Made by a program: the position numbers and the translations under genes. From assembly GCA_012295275.1 (NCBI GenBank), contig CM022665.1:32928522-32971021 (forward strand): DNA of 42,500 nt, in the 5' to 3' direction. This document shows, one piece after another, positions 1 through 21,200 of this stretch. The notes under the pieces are model-generated. The model did not search any database. It was not told the origin of the DNA and worked only from the letters and a program-made list of their open reading frames with translations. Origin of the DNA: Chrysomallon squamiferum. Lineage: Eukaryota; Mollusca; Gastropoda; Neomphalida; Peltospiridae. Each line of letters begins with the position of its first letter. Position 1 is the first letter of the stretch.

Positions 1-69
1 CAAAATGAAAATGAAAATAATTTTTCGCTGTTATAAGTACCTCTCGTACGATTTTATTTTATCTTTCAG

Positions 70-126
70 AGAACGTTTATAAATCAACCACAACAGATGA
101 CTTTATAAAGCCAGAAACAATGACCG
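70..126 (+). other. Candidate coding exon, plus strand (internal)
   Basis: Bounded by a pyrimidine-rich acceptor (ATCTTTCAG) and donor GTACTT, both phase 1, with an open 19-codon frame reading NVYKSTTTDDFIKPETMTG. A phase-1 acceptor TATTTTAG at 469 would add QKLLGAR and a stop (470-495). It could be the 3' end of a convergent gene entering from the left. No family recognised; chance is possible at this length. Confidence 0.25.
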
Positions 127-587
127 GTACTTGATTTTTATTATTTTTAACTATAATTTTATTATTAAGAAATCAGAATAATACTAATCCAATTTAGTAT
201 TAACTTGTCTAATACGGCCATTCAAGGGTCTAGGCAAACTTTATCATTATACAGAGTTGTAACAATATAATGCACAGTGGTCACAAAATCAGGTTTAGCA
301 GTTTTTTAATTTAAATATTTTCTGTGAAAAATAATCATTTTAGACTCTACGTATTATATTTTATATCATTATTTTTTGGATATTCATAAAATGCTAAATA
401 AACAATTAAATTCATTACTTATATTTATAAATATATATTAATATAATATATATTTGATTTGTATTTTAGGTCAGAAGTTATTGGGTGCTCGTTAGTACTG
501 CCGATGTCAGACGTACTCATTAAAGATTTTGCTTTGATATAACATCAAAATTGAGCTATCTTAATTATTTAGTCTAAGGAAACGTCA

Positions 588-588
<1 letters not shown>

Positions 589-675
<87 letters not shown>
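589..675. repeat. (GT)n(AG)n compound microsatellite
   Basis: About 37 bp of GT followed directly by about 48 bp of AG. Confidence 0.98.
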
Positions 676-677
<2 letters not shown>

Positions 678-776
678 TTATTTGTTATTATTATGATTGC
701 TATGGTGTTAAAAAATATAGTTATTCAAAAACAAACTGAACTTTTCAAAACTGAGGATGGCGTGTCTTCGTGATAG

Positions 777-920
777 TGCAACGACCTTGTTTTCCAAATA
801 CGCGATAATGGAACAAAAATCATAACTGGTTTCGATTTGACATTCGTTCCAGAGAGAACATACTTTGTGGTCACATCACCAGCAGTTCAAAATAAAGCTA
901 TCGACTACTATTTATTATAA
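777..920 (+). other. Candidate terminal exon, plus strand
   Basis: A 47-codon open frame ending in TAA, read after a GATAG acceptor: LVFQIRDNGTKIITGFDLTF then VPERTYFVVTSP. The alternating hydrophobic pattern looks like beta strands and is less AT-biased than its surroundings. In-frame stops lie just upstream, so it is an exon or a remnant, not a whole gene. No family assigned. Confidence 0.25.
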
Positions 921-1663
921 AGGACTATATTACAAATTATTTTCATTTCTGAAATTTTTATTTAAAAATATACCGTGAATATCTAATAATATACATACTG
1001 AATATTATTATATATATATATGTACACATACCCAGAGATTATTATTTAATTATATACATACTGATTTTTTTTATGAACATAATGAATATAATATGAACAA
1101 CATTTGTTTCTACATTTCAAGAACTATGTAATAAATCATTAAACAGCAATGCTAACGGCCGCTAAGGCACTGAATTTTTCAATTTATATAACACAGACGT
1201 TTATTTAACAACAACAACAATAATAAAAATAATAATAATAAAGAAAAGAAAAAATACATTATCACTGCTACATTAATATTATCACGAAATTATTCTCTAT
1301 ATTTTTTCTCCAAACTTTTGCCTTTTCTGGTCCAAACACTGAAAACACATAAATCAGTACAATATCTTTTGCATGCTTACTTACATATATATGTATGTAT
1401 ATATCTGTGTGTGTGTGTGTGTGCGTGTGTGTGTATATATATATATATATAACTGGTTATTGTCTTAAGACATCAGCAATATGCTGCGAAGATTAGAATG
1501 TCGAATTTCGGTTCAGTCAACGTCATTACTTTTGACATTACGTCAATCATAATAAAAGGACGTAAAATAAATAAATTTAATAAGGAAACAAAATGAAAAT
1601 AGTTCTAAATCGATATATATATAACCATAAAGCAAATAAATTTGAAATTACATCTAACAGTGG

Positions 1664-8667
<7,004 letters not shown>

Positions 8668-9354
8668 CTTGTGACAAATGGTACACAGTCTACGTGTAGG
8701 TCAGTTTTCTAGGCGTGGTGTGAAACACGACCGTTTTGAATATGAAAAGATGACAATTCATCCGTAGATAGGTTACAGTCGTAAGCCTTCTCTTTCTACA
8801 CCCACTCTCCGTCGTCTAGCTCAGCGTCATGTTATCATTTACATAAAGTGTTAAGTACGAATTATGAAATCACTTAAAATAATAATAATAACATTATTAA
8901 CAGTGTAAAAATAATCAGAAATACACACATTGCATTTAGATGTTGTTTGGAAGAATTAATCTTTGATCGAAACACAGACGAATCGATACATTTTGCACCA
9001 TATACCTCATATTGGCTTATAAATATCTTACTTTTATCTATGTTTGTATATTTACTTGCGTTAGTATATACGGGATATTTATTATACGCTCTTTTACATT
9101 TCTGGTCATACGTTTAGGTTAGGTAAATAAAAGACGTTTATAAAGTGATAAATGGACTCTTCAGATACAGTTACATTAATTTAAGAAAAAACAAAAAAAC
9201 GAGATAAAAAAACCCACAAACCTACACACACACATACACACTAAACCCCCCAAACAAGACAAAAACAAAACAAAAGCAAACAACAAAACAAACTCTCTTG
9301 ACTCTAATATAATATAGCAATGATATCTGAATAATTCATATATTTAAATAATAA

Positions 9355-9356
9355 TA

Positions 9357-9420
<64 letters not shown>

Positions 9421-9500
9421 TAAAATAATATAAAATAAAATATAAATAAAATAAAATAATATAAAATAAAATATAAATAAAATAAATAATAATCATAATA
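9355..9500. repeat. (AAT)n and AAAT-type low-complexity tract
   Basis: About 65 bp of AAT units followed by two copies of an irregular AT-rich unit of about 35 bp. Confidence 0.9.
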
Positions 9501-10467
9501 ATTAATATATGTGTGTGTGTGTGTGTGTGTGTTTTATATATATATCAAATTTAATTAATTTTGTTTTTAAAATCAGTGATAAAGATGTAACTGGTTGTAA
9601 CTGGAATACTTTAATAACAAAATGTTAGCGTCTTGGTTGGAGTCGTCGTGGTATTAGCGACATTATTTATGGGTGTGTCTATAATCTGAATGCAGGTGAC
9701 TTTTATGTGCATGTATTTCGTAATGATAATCGAAAACAAATGACTTTCTCTTTCAATTCAGAAAATATTATTCCCATGTTGAACCCTATAGATGTCAATA
9801 ACTTGGACTAGATTTACTGGTTAAACTATACAAGCTGTTCTGCAACTTTATTTATAGCTGGAAAAAAACCACACAAAAGAAAAAACCTGGTAAATTGTTG
9901 AACTATTTCTTAACAGGGGGTTGTAATACACGTTTGTAGTTGGGGTAGAGAATACGCTTGTTTCTTGAAGACTGGGTGTTGCACATAACACTCGCTAATG
10001 AATTTTAATGCTCATATAATAAAAGTTTCAACAACAACAACAACAGTAATAATAATAATAATGATGATGATGGTGATATTATTAGTAATGGGCACTAACA
10101 GTGAAAACAACAACAGTGCTGTGGCTACTATAACCACCACCACAACTACTGCTACTAGTCCTACTACAATATTATAACAATAGTTATTATGAAGTAATAA
10201 TAATAATCAGCAGCAGTGATAATAAAAAATTGTAGTTAATTGTATATAATTTTAATATATATGTATGCCTGTGTATATATATATATAGCTTAGAATTGTA
10301 ATATTCTCTGTCTTATGTACGTCTGATTAGAATCTGCACATAGACAATATTTGGGAACACACCATCGACCATTACCGTTCGACCATTGAGACAACATTAA
10401 GAAATGTTGCTCAATAACCGAGGGTAATTATCGCTTACCCCGAAGCACGCCGTTCTTTTTGTTTATT

Positions 10468-10479
10468 TGTATGTATGTG

Positions 10480-10529
<50 letters not shown>

Positions 10530-10925
10530 TATATATGTATGTATGTATGTATGTATATATGTATGTATGTGTGTGTATGTATGTATGTATGTATGTATGT
10601 ATATATGTATGTATGTGTGTGTATGTATGTATGTGTGTGTATGTATGTATGTATGTATATATATATATGTATGTATATATGTATGTATGTATGTATGTGT
10701 GTGTATGTATGTATGTATGTATATATGTATGTATGTATGTATGTATATATATGTATGTATGTGTGTATGTATGTATGTGTGTCTATGTATGTATGTATGT
10801 ATGTATGTATATATATATGTATATATGTATGTATTATGTATGTATATATGTATGTATGTATGTATATATGTATGTATGTATGTATGTATGTTTATATGTA
10901 TGTATGTATGTATGCGTGTATGTAC
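10468..10925. repeat. (TATG)n tetranucleotide array, about 450 bp
   Basis: TATG units interrupted by short TA and GTGT runs. It yields spurious ORFs in several frames because the unit has no stop codon. It joins the 75-bp repeat directly. Confidence 0.98.
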
Positions 10926-10996
10926 CATATTTTCCCTTTCAGCGGCGCATTATGCTAAAGTAATTGTATTTCGTAAATTAACTTTTAGAATAGGAT
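10922..10996. repeat. 75-bp dispersed repeat, copy 2
   Basis: Exact copy of 6126-6200, again joined to a TATG tract. Beyond position 10996 the flanks differ. Confidence 0.9.
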
Positions 10997-11619
10997 AAAT
11001 TAACAACATCTACAACAGTAACAAAAACAATAACATCATCATCCTAATCATCATCGTTAGCATCATCAACAGAAACAGTAATAATGCTAGTTTAAGACAG
11101 ATAAATAAATAAATAAATAAAGTTTAATACTGAATATGTATAACCACTATAAAGATTACTTATTTTTGTTCAACGTCTTTTAAAACTATTTTTTAGATAA
11201 AATAATAAATAGCAAAACCTGCGATGGATGATGGAAAAGGCAATACCAATCCTTGAAACAATGTGCATGTTTTGACATGCGTATTAATACATACATATTC
11301 ATAAACCTCTAACTTTAATGGAATGATATACTGAATAAAATTACAAAAATATAGTCACAATAAGAAATAAGGAAATTAAAGTCACAATAATAAAAAAAGA
11401 AGTGAAATATACTAACAGTAAAAGGAAATAAAATAATTATAATGACTATATATATATATATATATATTTATATAAAATTAAATATAATAATAGTAAAATA
11501 AAGGAAGAATTTAAATTTAGTTAAAGAAAGAAATTAAATGTAGTCACAATAAGAAATAAAGAAATTAAATATAGTTATCTATCTCCACAACAACGAACCA
11601 CATTTCTAAGAGATTTTAC

Positions 11620-11831
11620 TTATTCAGTCTGCATAATAACAAACACGAAGACAGCAACAGTAGATAAAACGAGTAGGATGTGAGTAGATCTCCCTGCAGA
11701 ATTCAGATTCACTTGGTTCCACTTAATGCAGTTATCTGATCCACTGAGAATAGTGATCCTCTCTTCTAAACCAACCACTATGGGTGATGCATACTTAATA
11801 TAACCAATAAACACTTCGTGATCCACCTCAC
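11620..11831 (-). CDS. NT5E: NT5E copy B terminal exon 9
   Basis: Residues 527-596 and TAA at 11622-11620. It includes FIGYIKYASPIVVGLEERI (dimer-domain end), NSAGRS as a possible GPI omega region, and a hydrophobic tail (HILLVLSTVAVFVFVIM). Confidence 0.94.
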
Positions 11832-13514
11832 CTGTTAAAATAACAATAACAATAACTACAGCAACAACAACAACAACAATAATAATTATAATTATAACGA
11901 TGATGTTGATTTAATGATATCAATAATGGTTATGATAATAATGATGATGATGATAGTGATAGTGATGAAAAATAAATAATAATCAGTGTGATGATGGTGA
12001 CTAAGAAAATCAGACGATGGTCAAATCTATCAGTAAACGTGCAATACAGTTTACATTCAAAGACTGGAATAATCAGAAGAATCAGTTTTATTTCCAGCGT
12101 TGAGAATGAACAAGCACTCTGAACTATCATTAAACTTACCAAGAAGAATATGTTTAATCTTGTTTTTTTTGATGATGCTGTGGGAATCGTTGCCGTTTGC
12201 TATGAAAGACGGTAATAAAATTTTGTAGACTTTTTCCTGGTGAAGATCTTCAAACTTTGGTATGGAACAATTGCTACATCGTACTTTGACGCGGACAACT
12301 CGTTTTCCTACCGGTTTGGAAATGTCATATGTAACTCGAATACCTGGAGGCAAAATGAGAATAATTAACGACGCCTACAATACAGTTTTGATCTCTATTT
12401 ATATGGCGTCTTACATATAATGAGAGAGGAAAACTAGCATAATATGGCCCACGGGATGATCTATTCTTTTTGAATTGGCTGGAAGAGATATTTTATTTCG
12501 GCCTTCTCATATATATAAACGTGAGTAATGAAAAACTATACTGAGTTACCACCTATTTCCAAACAGTTTAACCTCTTAAAATTGTGATTTCTTGAAATAT
12601 ATTTCTTGTAAATTTAAAGTGGGATAATGATGGTGCACAATCGAAAAATTTTTGTTTATTAACTTTTGTAATACGTACATATCTATACATGTATATTGAT
12701 AGCTATACAACTGGCTAGAGTAAATTGTAGTCTTTTGATTATATATGAAAACATGATTCAGATGCTCTTGAACAGTCTATATGATATGGAATCTTTGCTA
12801 ATAATATTATTAGTGTGTGAGAATGCATGGACGCTGATTCTTTATTAATAAATAAACGATGGATTTTCAGCTGTTAAGATGCACATTTTATACACATTAC
12901 TATATATACCTAATCAAATACATACACATTCTCATAGATCCCCAGTTACATATAACTCTATGGATACTCCTTTTGAAATACACATACAGAAACAAAGACA
13001 ACAATCTGTCTTACTTTGACTCATTTTCTATCAGAAGTAAAATGAAAACATCATAATTTACCAGAGACTTGCAAAAAGCCACCAAACAAATCTTTCAAGT
13101 TTGTAGTATATCGTGAAATTGAATGCTCCAACATTCCTGATAAGTGAATTCCTTTTAACTCGATTAAATCAACCGTGTTGCGGAACGGAAGAACATTCAG
13201 AACTTCGCCGACTGAAATATCACCTGTTGATAAAAATTAAATTAAAAAACACAGATATAGTGGATGTTCTTGTACTAGCCGGGGAGCTAAATACAATTAA
13301 CTGTTTCCTGCTAAGAAAAAATAATAGTACATTTAAACGTTAAATCTCCGGTGACGAAGAATTAATTCTTACAAGTGGGCCAGGCTGGTGAAATAATTAT
13401 AAGTAATAATCTTAGTTCTCCGAGGATATAATCAGTTCAGTTTGTTAATGTATTTATTTTTGAAATGTTTAAGGAAACCCCTCCCCAAAAGAAAAAAAAA
13501 ATACAAACACAACA

Positions 13515-13554
<40 letters not shown>

Positions 13555-15145
13555 AATTTCCAAAGATTTGAACGAACCTTGCTCTATGGATGACCTAATT
13601 CGACCGGAATTGATGACAGAAATGGACACATTTGTCCATTCTTCTGATACTGGATTTTTTAAGTTTTGCTGAATCATTCCATCTGTAATCAGATTGCCTG
13701 CAACACGTTATGCATACTTAGAAATAAGCAGGGCCGACCCCAGACGATTTTGTGACCCAGGACCATTTTAAAGACATAAACAGCCTGTCTGAAAACTTAC
13801 ACATACTGTAACGATTTACATTTAGACCTACACAAACGACAGCACAAAAAATCTAAACAATTTGAGTCCTTTACATGAAATAACTATGTTAGATTTAAGA
13901 AATTAAAAAAAAATATACAAATTAAAATTAAAAAAAAATAATAAAGAGGTGAAAACTGTACCGATGTTACACTCCTCAGCTCGACAAACAGATCTGTTTC
14001 CTTCCAGAAAAACCTGTGACTTCCCAATCGTTTCTTTTGTCTCATTTATCACTCCTTGTCTGAACGGTTCCATTTCTGCCAGGACGTCTGGGTCTGAAAA
14101 TAGCATTATTGTCTGTAATCTGTACTGTGAATATTTAAATTCTGTACCCGATTAATATTCTGCATTTCTTACTCATCAGTAGTCTTTGATTGTGAATTAA
14201 TCTGTTTATCAGTTTTTCTGTTTCCCTTTTTGTGGAAAGCATTCAGTTCGCTGGACTGTCCGTAAGGCTGTCTGTCTGTCTGAGGGCGTTGTTGTGAGAT
14301 TTTATTTTTATTCTTTTAAATAGTATAATTATTGTAAACGTGTACACAGAAATCAGTAGACACTACAACATTGTTTGTTTGTTTTATTTTCTATTGCAAT
14401 TTCAGATAGATGGGTTGAAAACTGAAATCCTGTTTTGTTATTTAACTGCGTGTAGCAAATTTAAACACGAAGACACACAAAACGCACACACACACGCATA
14501 CATATGCACACATGCATAGCCACATATACACATGTTCATGTGCACGTAAAACACGCACACAAATATACAAATACGTAATTATATAAACTTGTACGTGTAT
14601 ATACACACACACACACGTAAACATTCAAATATACACATACACCTATATAAACATATAGATGAACATACATATACAGAACGTGTGTTTACTGATACCTTGC
14701 TTTATTGTTTTATCTAAAAGTACTCGATTCCCATTCCATTCTGTGATGATCCCTCTGCTATCAAAGTTCAGATGCAGAAAACCGAGGTACTTGGCGTAAG
14801 CATAATCTTGAACACTGAGCACTTTGCTAACGTCATCTCTTATCACTACATACGGGTACTCACCTGCTGGACTTTCGATCGACGGAGGAGTTCCTAAAAC
14901 AAATAACAAAATTTACATTTTGAAGGGATAGTTTGTCCTGTTCGTGCTTTGGGATAAAGGGGGCCCTTGGCTTTCAAGTTGTTCGGGCCTCTCCGGGACT
15001 TCAGTCTGACACCAATAAAATAATGTTAAAAATTGTCTTGTCCCTAGGCTTCAGCCTTATGAATAATACGACATAGAGACAATGCATGTATGTATGTATA
15101 TGTATCTGCGTGTGTGCATTCATACATATAGCATGTATGTAGCAG

Positions 15146-15183
<38 letters not shown>

Positions 15184-16017
15184 AGTCTTAAAACCTGTTC
15201 TCCCCTTATATTCCAAAATCCGAAACACTTTCCATTTCGGATAAAGGATTCTCAACCTGTTAACGTTCTTTAAAGTCTGTGTATTTTTTAAGTACGTTGA
15301 TTACACTTGACAAGCAGCCTGCTGATACATCACAACTGTTGTAATAATACAGAAAGAAGGAAAAAAGAAAAAGAAGAAAGCTATTGACTCAGTATGAATA
15401 TGTCTGAATTATTATTTTTCTTATATTTGTTTTATAGGTGGATGAAAATGTAGCTGAATGGTTTCAAGCATATTGTGGTTGCTGCATTGTTAGGGATGGA
15501 TTATACTGTACGTGCCGTCCAGTCTTGTGGAAAGAGAAATATAAAACTTTGACTGGTGCCTATCAAAAAATAAACTAAAATGTTAAGTTTAATCGGCTGC
15601 AATCTAACCTGTGTACAGAAATGTGTTAGTGTGGCCCCCGACGACGACGTCGAGACCTCGCACGTTCTTTGCTATTTCTTTGTCCATAAAGAAACCGGAA
15701 TGTCCAAGAGCAATAATTTTGTTGACGCCTTCTTTCTCTAAAGCGTCAACTTCAGTTTGTAAGGAAGCGATCTCAGGATTGAATAACAGATTGGGTCCTA
15801 AAGTTATAAAAAACTAATATAAATCAACATTGCTCTACGTAATAATAACAACAACAACAAATATGAAATGAAATGATTAAAAAAATGTTTTTTTTTTGTT
15901 GTTGTTTTTTTTTTTTTACGACATACTGTGGTTAAGATTCATTAAGAAATATTAAACTCGAACTGTTGGAAGATTGCTTGTTTGCAGAACAAACATAATA
16001 TCAAGAAGGCACAGCAA

Positions 16018-16073
<56 letters not shown>

Positions 16074-18202
16074 ATGAAAGAAAAATAAAGCGGAGGGAGA
16101 AATCGATGAAATTTGAGTTTGACAGATAAATTTATTTTAATATGACGATTACAAGCAGACATTAGTTAGTCATAAAATTGACAGGTAGAAAGATAACAGT
16201 AAAATATTAATATGACTTTCGTTTTTCTAACAGACTATTCAAACCTGGTGATGATATGAATGCTGTATATGGTGTAGTGTAGCCCACAATACCTATCCGT
16301 TCACCGCCAACACTGATAACATGTCTGGTGCTAAATCTTTTAAGCAACTCAGGTTTTTTGGAGGCGTTTATGTTACTGTTAACAACTGTAAAGTTGATAA
16401 TATCAAGAAAAGGTAGAAGTCCTTTGATACCTCTGTCGAATTCATGATTACCAAATGCCTATGGAAGAAAAAATATAGTAAAATCAGCGGTAGACGGCAG
16501 TGACCACTTTTTCAAAATATAGTTAACAAGAATATATATATGGAAAAAGTTCGGCAGAATGAATAAACATGTCTACAGAGTAACATGGTAAACATATTGT
16601 TACATGAATTGAAATCTCAGATCGTGTCCCAAACTCCCAGTTCTAATCCGAAACAGAACTTGCGCCTAGAACGTTTTCTCTCTCGTTTGCAGCTAGAACT
16701 CTGCTTATCTACAAATGGAATCAGAATGATACCAGTCTTTAAAATGTTCTTCTTCCGCAACATTTCTCACCAAAGCGACATGCCTAGATTATTCACGACA
16801 TAATCTGATATTAGCAAAGTGCATGTAAAAGATTCCTCGCTGTCTGTTCAGCGAACATTATATCGAGGTTGTTAATTTCCTTCAAATATCGTGTTCGAAT
16901 CGTTTCTCTCATATTTTTCTGTGTTTAATGTTGTAAAGCGTGTATTGGGGTTGAACTGTCGCAACTTTCACAACCCTCTAAGCAGTGCGTTGGTAATTGT
17001 GTATTTTCGGAAAAGAAAATACAAACACGGTTCATCTTTCAACTAGAGTGTCGCACACGACACCCACATCAAATAGCTCTGTTTGGCAGGAACTGACTAA
17101 ATAACGGGCAATTATCAGTGTTCACTAGTGCAATTCCATTGGTCGGACGTTACATTTGGAGGGGATGGAAGTCAAAACAACATCCCTGAGTGCTGGAGAT
17201 GTAACCCTAGGAACATGGCTCCGAGTAAAAGAGTTGCCTGTGTCCAGATCTGTTAGGTGTCAGAGGGAAAAGAGGTCAGGGAAATTTATCAGTTGATGGA
17301 TAATCATAAATATGTGCGTGATGGACGTAACATCAAAAGGACACGGGTAAAAACCAACTAACTTTACTTCAGAATTGTTTTGAAATACATATTTTCCCTT
17401 GGAGTAAAGTCGAAATGGATATAGATGATGACTACAGTTATAATTTAGCTTGAGAATAAAAGTACAATGTATAAGGAAAATTATTACATAATTGTGTATG
17501 ACGGACATTACGGTGACAGTTACATTTTGTTCGTTAACTTCGGTTAAGATAAAAACATTGTAATACATAATCAAGATCAAGATCATCTACATTCAACATG
17601 ATACCGAAGTCACCGAGGATTTAAAATACGTCTTTCAATATAAGGACTTCATTTTTTTTTTTTTTTAATATATTGGCTTTTATCAATTCTGTACCTACTT
17701 TTCTTTAGGCTTCTCTTTCAGCGCTGCACACGGGCTTTTAATCTTTTATTAACTGACATTTTAAAATGAAATTTGTAATTACTTGGTAACACACACTCTT
17801 TTTCTTGGATCTTGAGATGATACTGTTTCAGAACAGTAGCAAATGATCTTTATTTCTGAGGATGTTACCTCGTGAACTGGAACTGATTTTCCTTGATAAT
17901 GGCTCAGGAAGTGAACAAGGAGAAGTACTGAAGATTTGCGGAGAAAAAGACTGGTCAAATATAAGTTTCAATATTTCATAAAAAAATTAATTCACGACAA
18001 TGTGGTGTTTTTTGTTTTTTGTTTTGTGTCTGTGTGTTTTGGGGTGCTTTTTTATTTTTATTTGTTAAATTTAGTGCCCCATTATAATATATACTGCAGG
18101 GCCCACACGAGATAAACCGGCCCAGCCTCGCTGTTATCATTGTATATGACAAGCACCCCATAACCATTAGTTTCAGAACGTAAACCTATCGTTATACATT
18201 CA

Positions 18203-18263
<61 letters not shown>

Positions 18264-21200
18264 TTAAATCCTCTCTTCTCTTTCTTCTTCTTGTGCCTTT
18301 TTATTTTTTATTTTTAAATTATTATTATTATATATTTTTGTAGAAAAAACATCGATTTGACGATAGCTCTTGTTGCTCTTATTCTTTTTCTAAAAATACC
18401 TTGTTCAGCTTAAATTACGTTGTCAAATGGATGTACGTATGTTTCTATACTGTGTCTGTGTGTGTAAGTGTGATATGTATGTATGAATGTATGTTTGTAT
18501 ACTGTGTCTGTGTGTATTTGTGTATGAGTGTGATATATATGTATGAACGTATGTTTCTATACTGTGTCTGTGTGTATTTGTGTATGAGTGTGAGTGTGAT
18601 ATGTATGTATGAACGTATGTTTGTATACTGTGTCTGTGTGTATGTGTGTATGAGTGTGATATATATGTATGAACGTATGTTTCTATACTGTGTCTGTGTG
18701 TATGTGTGTATGAGTGTTAGTGTGATATGTATGTATGAACGTATGTTTGTATACTGTGTCTGTGTGTATGAGTGTGATATATATGTATGAACGTATGTTT
18801 GTATACTGTGTCTGTGTGTATGTGTGTATGAGTGTTAGTGTGATATGTATGTATGAACGTATGTTTGTATACTGTGTCTGTGTGTATGTGTGTATGAGTG
18901 TGATATATATGTATGAACGTATGTTTCTATACTGTGTCTGTGTGTATGTGTGTATGAGTGTTAGTGTGATATGTATGTATGAACGTATGTTTGTATACTG
19001 TGTCTGTGTGTATGTGTGTATGAGTGTGATATATATGTATGAACGTATGTTTCTATACTGTGTCTGTGTGTATGTGTGTATGAGTGTTAGTGTGATATGT
19101 ATGTATGAACGTATGTTTGTATACTGTGTCTATGTGTATGTGTGTATGAGTGTGATATATATGTATGAACGTATGTTTCTATACTGTGTCTGTGTGTATG
19201 TGTGTATGAGTGTGATATATATGTATGAACGTATGTTTCTATACTGTGTCTGTGTGTATGTGTGTATGAGTGTTAGTGTGATATGTATGTATGAACGTAT
19301 GTTTGTATACTCTGTCTGTGTGTATGTGTGTATGAGTGTGATATATATGTATGAACGTATGTTTGTATACTGTGTCTGTGTGTATGTGTGTATGAGTGTG
19401 ATATATATGTATGAACGTATGTTTCTATACTGTGTCTGTGTGTATGTGTGTATGAGTGTTAGTGTGATATGTATGTATGAACGTATGTTTGTATACTGTG
19501 TCTGTGTGTGTGTGTGTATGAGTGTGATATATATGTATGAACGTATGTTTCTATACTGTGTCTGTGTGTATGTGTGTATGAGTGTTAGTGTGATATGTAT
19601 GTCTGTTTATGAATTAAAGAACGTACTGGCACAGGAAATTCTTTTATTACTAAAGAAAAATAAATCATTTTCTAATTTTATCTCTAGGGATTCGATTTAA
19701 CTTAAAATTGACCATTGTAATGTTTATTACAGTGTTCTTTGGTCCTTTGTCAATATATTTATTATTTTGTTATTATTTGTAAAAAAATAACAACCATTTA
19801 TTTACATGCATGAAACCTTTTAAAACTATATGCAGAAGCGTTCAGACATGTTTAAAATTATATTTTATAGAGCAAGACATTACATCTCTAAATCTATTTA
19901 AAACTATTTCAAAAACTACTTAGGAAGTATCCTTTCTAAAAAAAATCTATAAAATATTGTGACATTTAATACCAATACCCTTCTAGAAATCAATACATTT
20001 CAAAAATGTATTTACAACTATTTAAAACACTTTTCAGGAGATAACCTTTCTCAAAGTCTGTAAAAAACGTAACATTTCAAATATATTTTTCCAAAAATGT
20101 CATAAAACATGACATATCATTTGAAAACGTCTTAAATCATTTCCGTACTTTTTACTGAATTAATTCGTAAATCCTTTGGATAGACGTATTATTCCGAAAA
20201 TCGCGTAGAAACTAAAATGTCTTTTAGACTTGGTTTTTTTCTGTAAGCTATGACGAGACGTGCTGTTAGTGGATTTTTCATAGTAGTTTGTAAATTAAAA
20301 TATTGCTCCTTCATAATTTTACCAACGTCAACGTTGCAGCGATTGTAAATTATTGGGAAAATTATTTTATGTCTCTCTTTACATTTGCCCGAGTCAGCAT
20401 TTATTCCAAATTGTTTTATGGTTTGTAACGTTCGAATCCAAAACGCTTCTCGTTCAAGTCTAAAAAGGTCGGTTTCAGTTTCGGACTCGATATGGGCGTT
20501 TGCTCTCTTGGGATTATTTCAAAATGATCCTCCAATATATAACCAGGTAGGTTAAAGTGTTTGGCGACAGGAATGTCAACTTCATACCTAATATCGTATT
20601 TGTGACAAGCAGTTCTAACACGTAACATATTTTGTGTTTGGCCGACGTACTGTTTTTTACACAAATTGCATGTTATCAAATACACAACATTTTTGAAATC
20701 GCAGTCTAGGTCAGTTCGGATCTGATATTCACTTTTTGTTTGCTCGCTACTGAACGTAGACTGAGATTTTATGTCGTGGAGTCTGTGTCTGTGTGTTTGT
20801 GTGTGTGTGAGTGAGTGTGATATGTATGTATGTACGTATGTTTGTATACAGAGTTTGTGTGTATATATGTGTGAGTGTGAGTGTCATATGTATGTATATA
20901 CTTATGTTTGTATACAGTGTCTGTGTGTGTGAGTGTGAGTGTGAGTGTGAATGTGACATGTATGTATTGTAATAACTCTTTTATCTTTCAAAATATTTTG
21001 AAACAAAATAAAATGTATTTTTTATGTGAAGATAGTGAATTTTGTTGTAAGTCTCTGCAAACTGAAGCTGAATTAAATAATGAAATTATCTTTTTTCTTT
21101 TTAAAAACATAAATTAAAGCATTAAATGTTTGATATGTAACGAAATATATTTCTAAAAGATAATACTGTTCTCGTTCCTTAAGCAAATAAAAAGTAAGAC

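Larger units (their letters stand above)
1..1663. other. 3' flank of NT5E copy A
   Basis: Holds a (GT)n(AG)n tract, a (TG)n/(TA)n tract near 1402-1450 and a minus-strand AATAAA candidate (plus 1200-1205) about 460 nt past the copy A stop. Weak plus-strand exon candidates at 70-126, 470-495 and 777-920 are listed separately. Nothing else recognised. Confidence 0.6.
8668..11619. other. Intergenic between NT5E copies B and A
   Basis: No coding sequence recognised. It holds an (AAT)n tract with AAAT-type repeats (9355-9500), a (GT)n tract, the TATG array and the second 75-bp repeat. It contains the promoter of copy A and the 3' end of copy B, neither of which can be placed from sequence alone. 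Confidence 0.7.

Noticed and set aside
10428-10998. Long overlapping ORFs on both strands (Tyr/Cys/Met- or His/Thr-rich)
   Set aside because: They are translations of the TATG array, which lacks stop codons in these frames; there is no protein-like composition.
13730-13775. GGGCCGACCCC-type GC-rich patch, with loosely similar patches near 14950 and 18100
   Set aside because: Similarity is too short and irregular to call a repeat family by eye.
18735-19700. A 321-codon plus-strand ORF with repeating MYERMF units
   Set aside because: It arises because the minisatellite unit lengths are multiples of three. It is antisense inside an intron and ends in random sequence.
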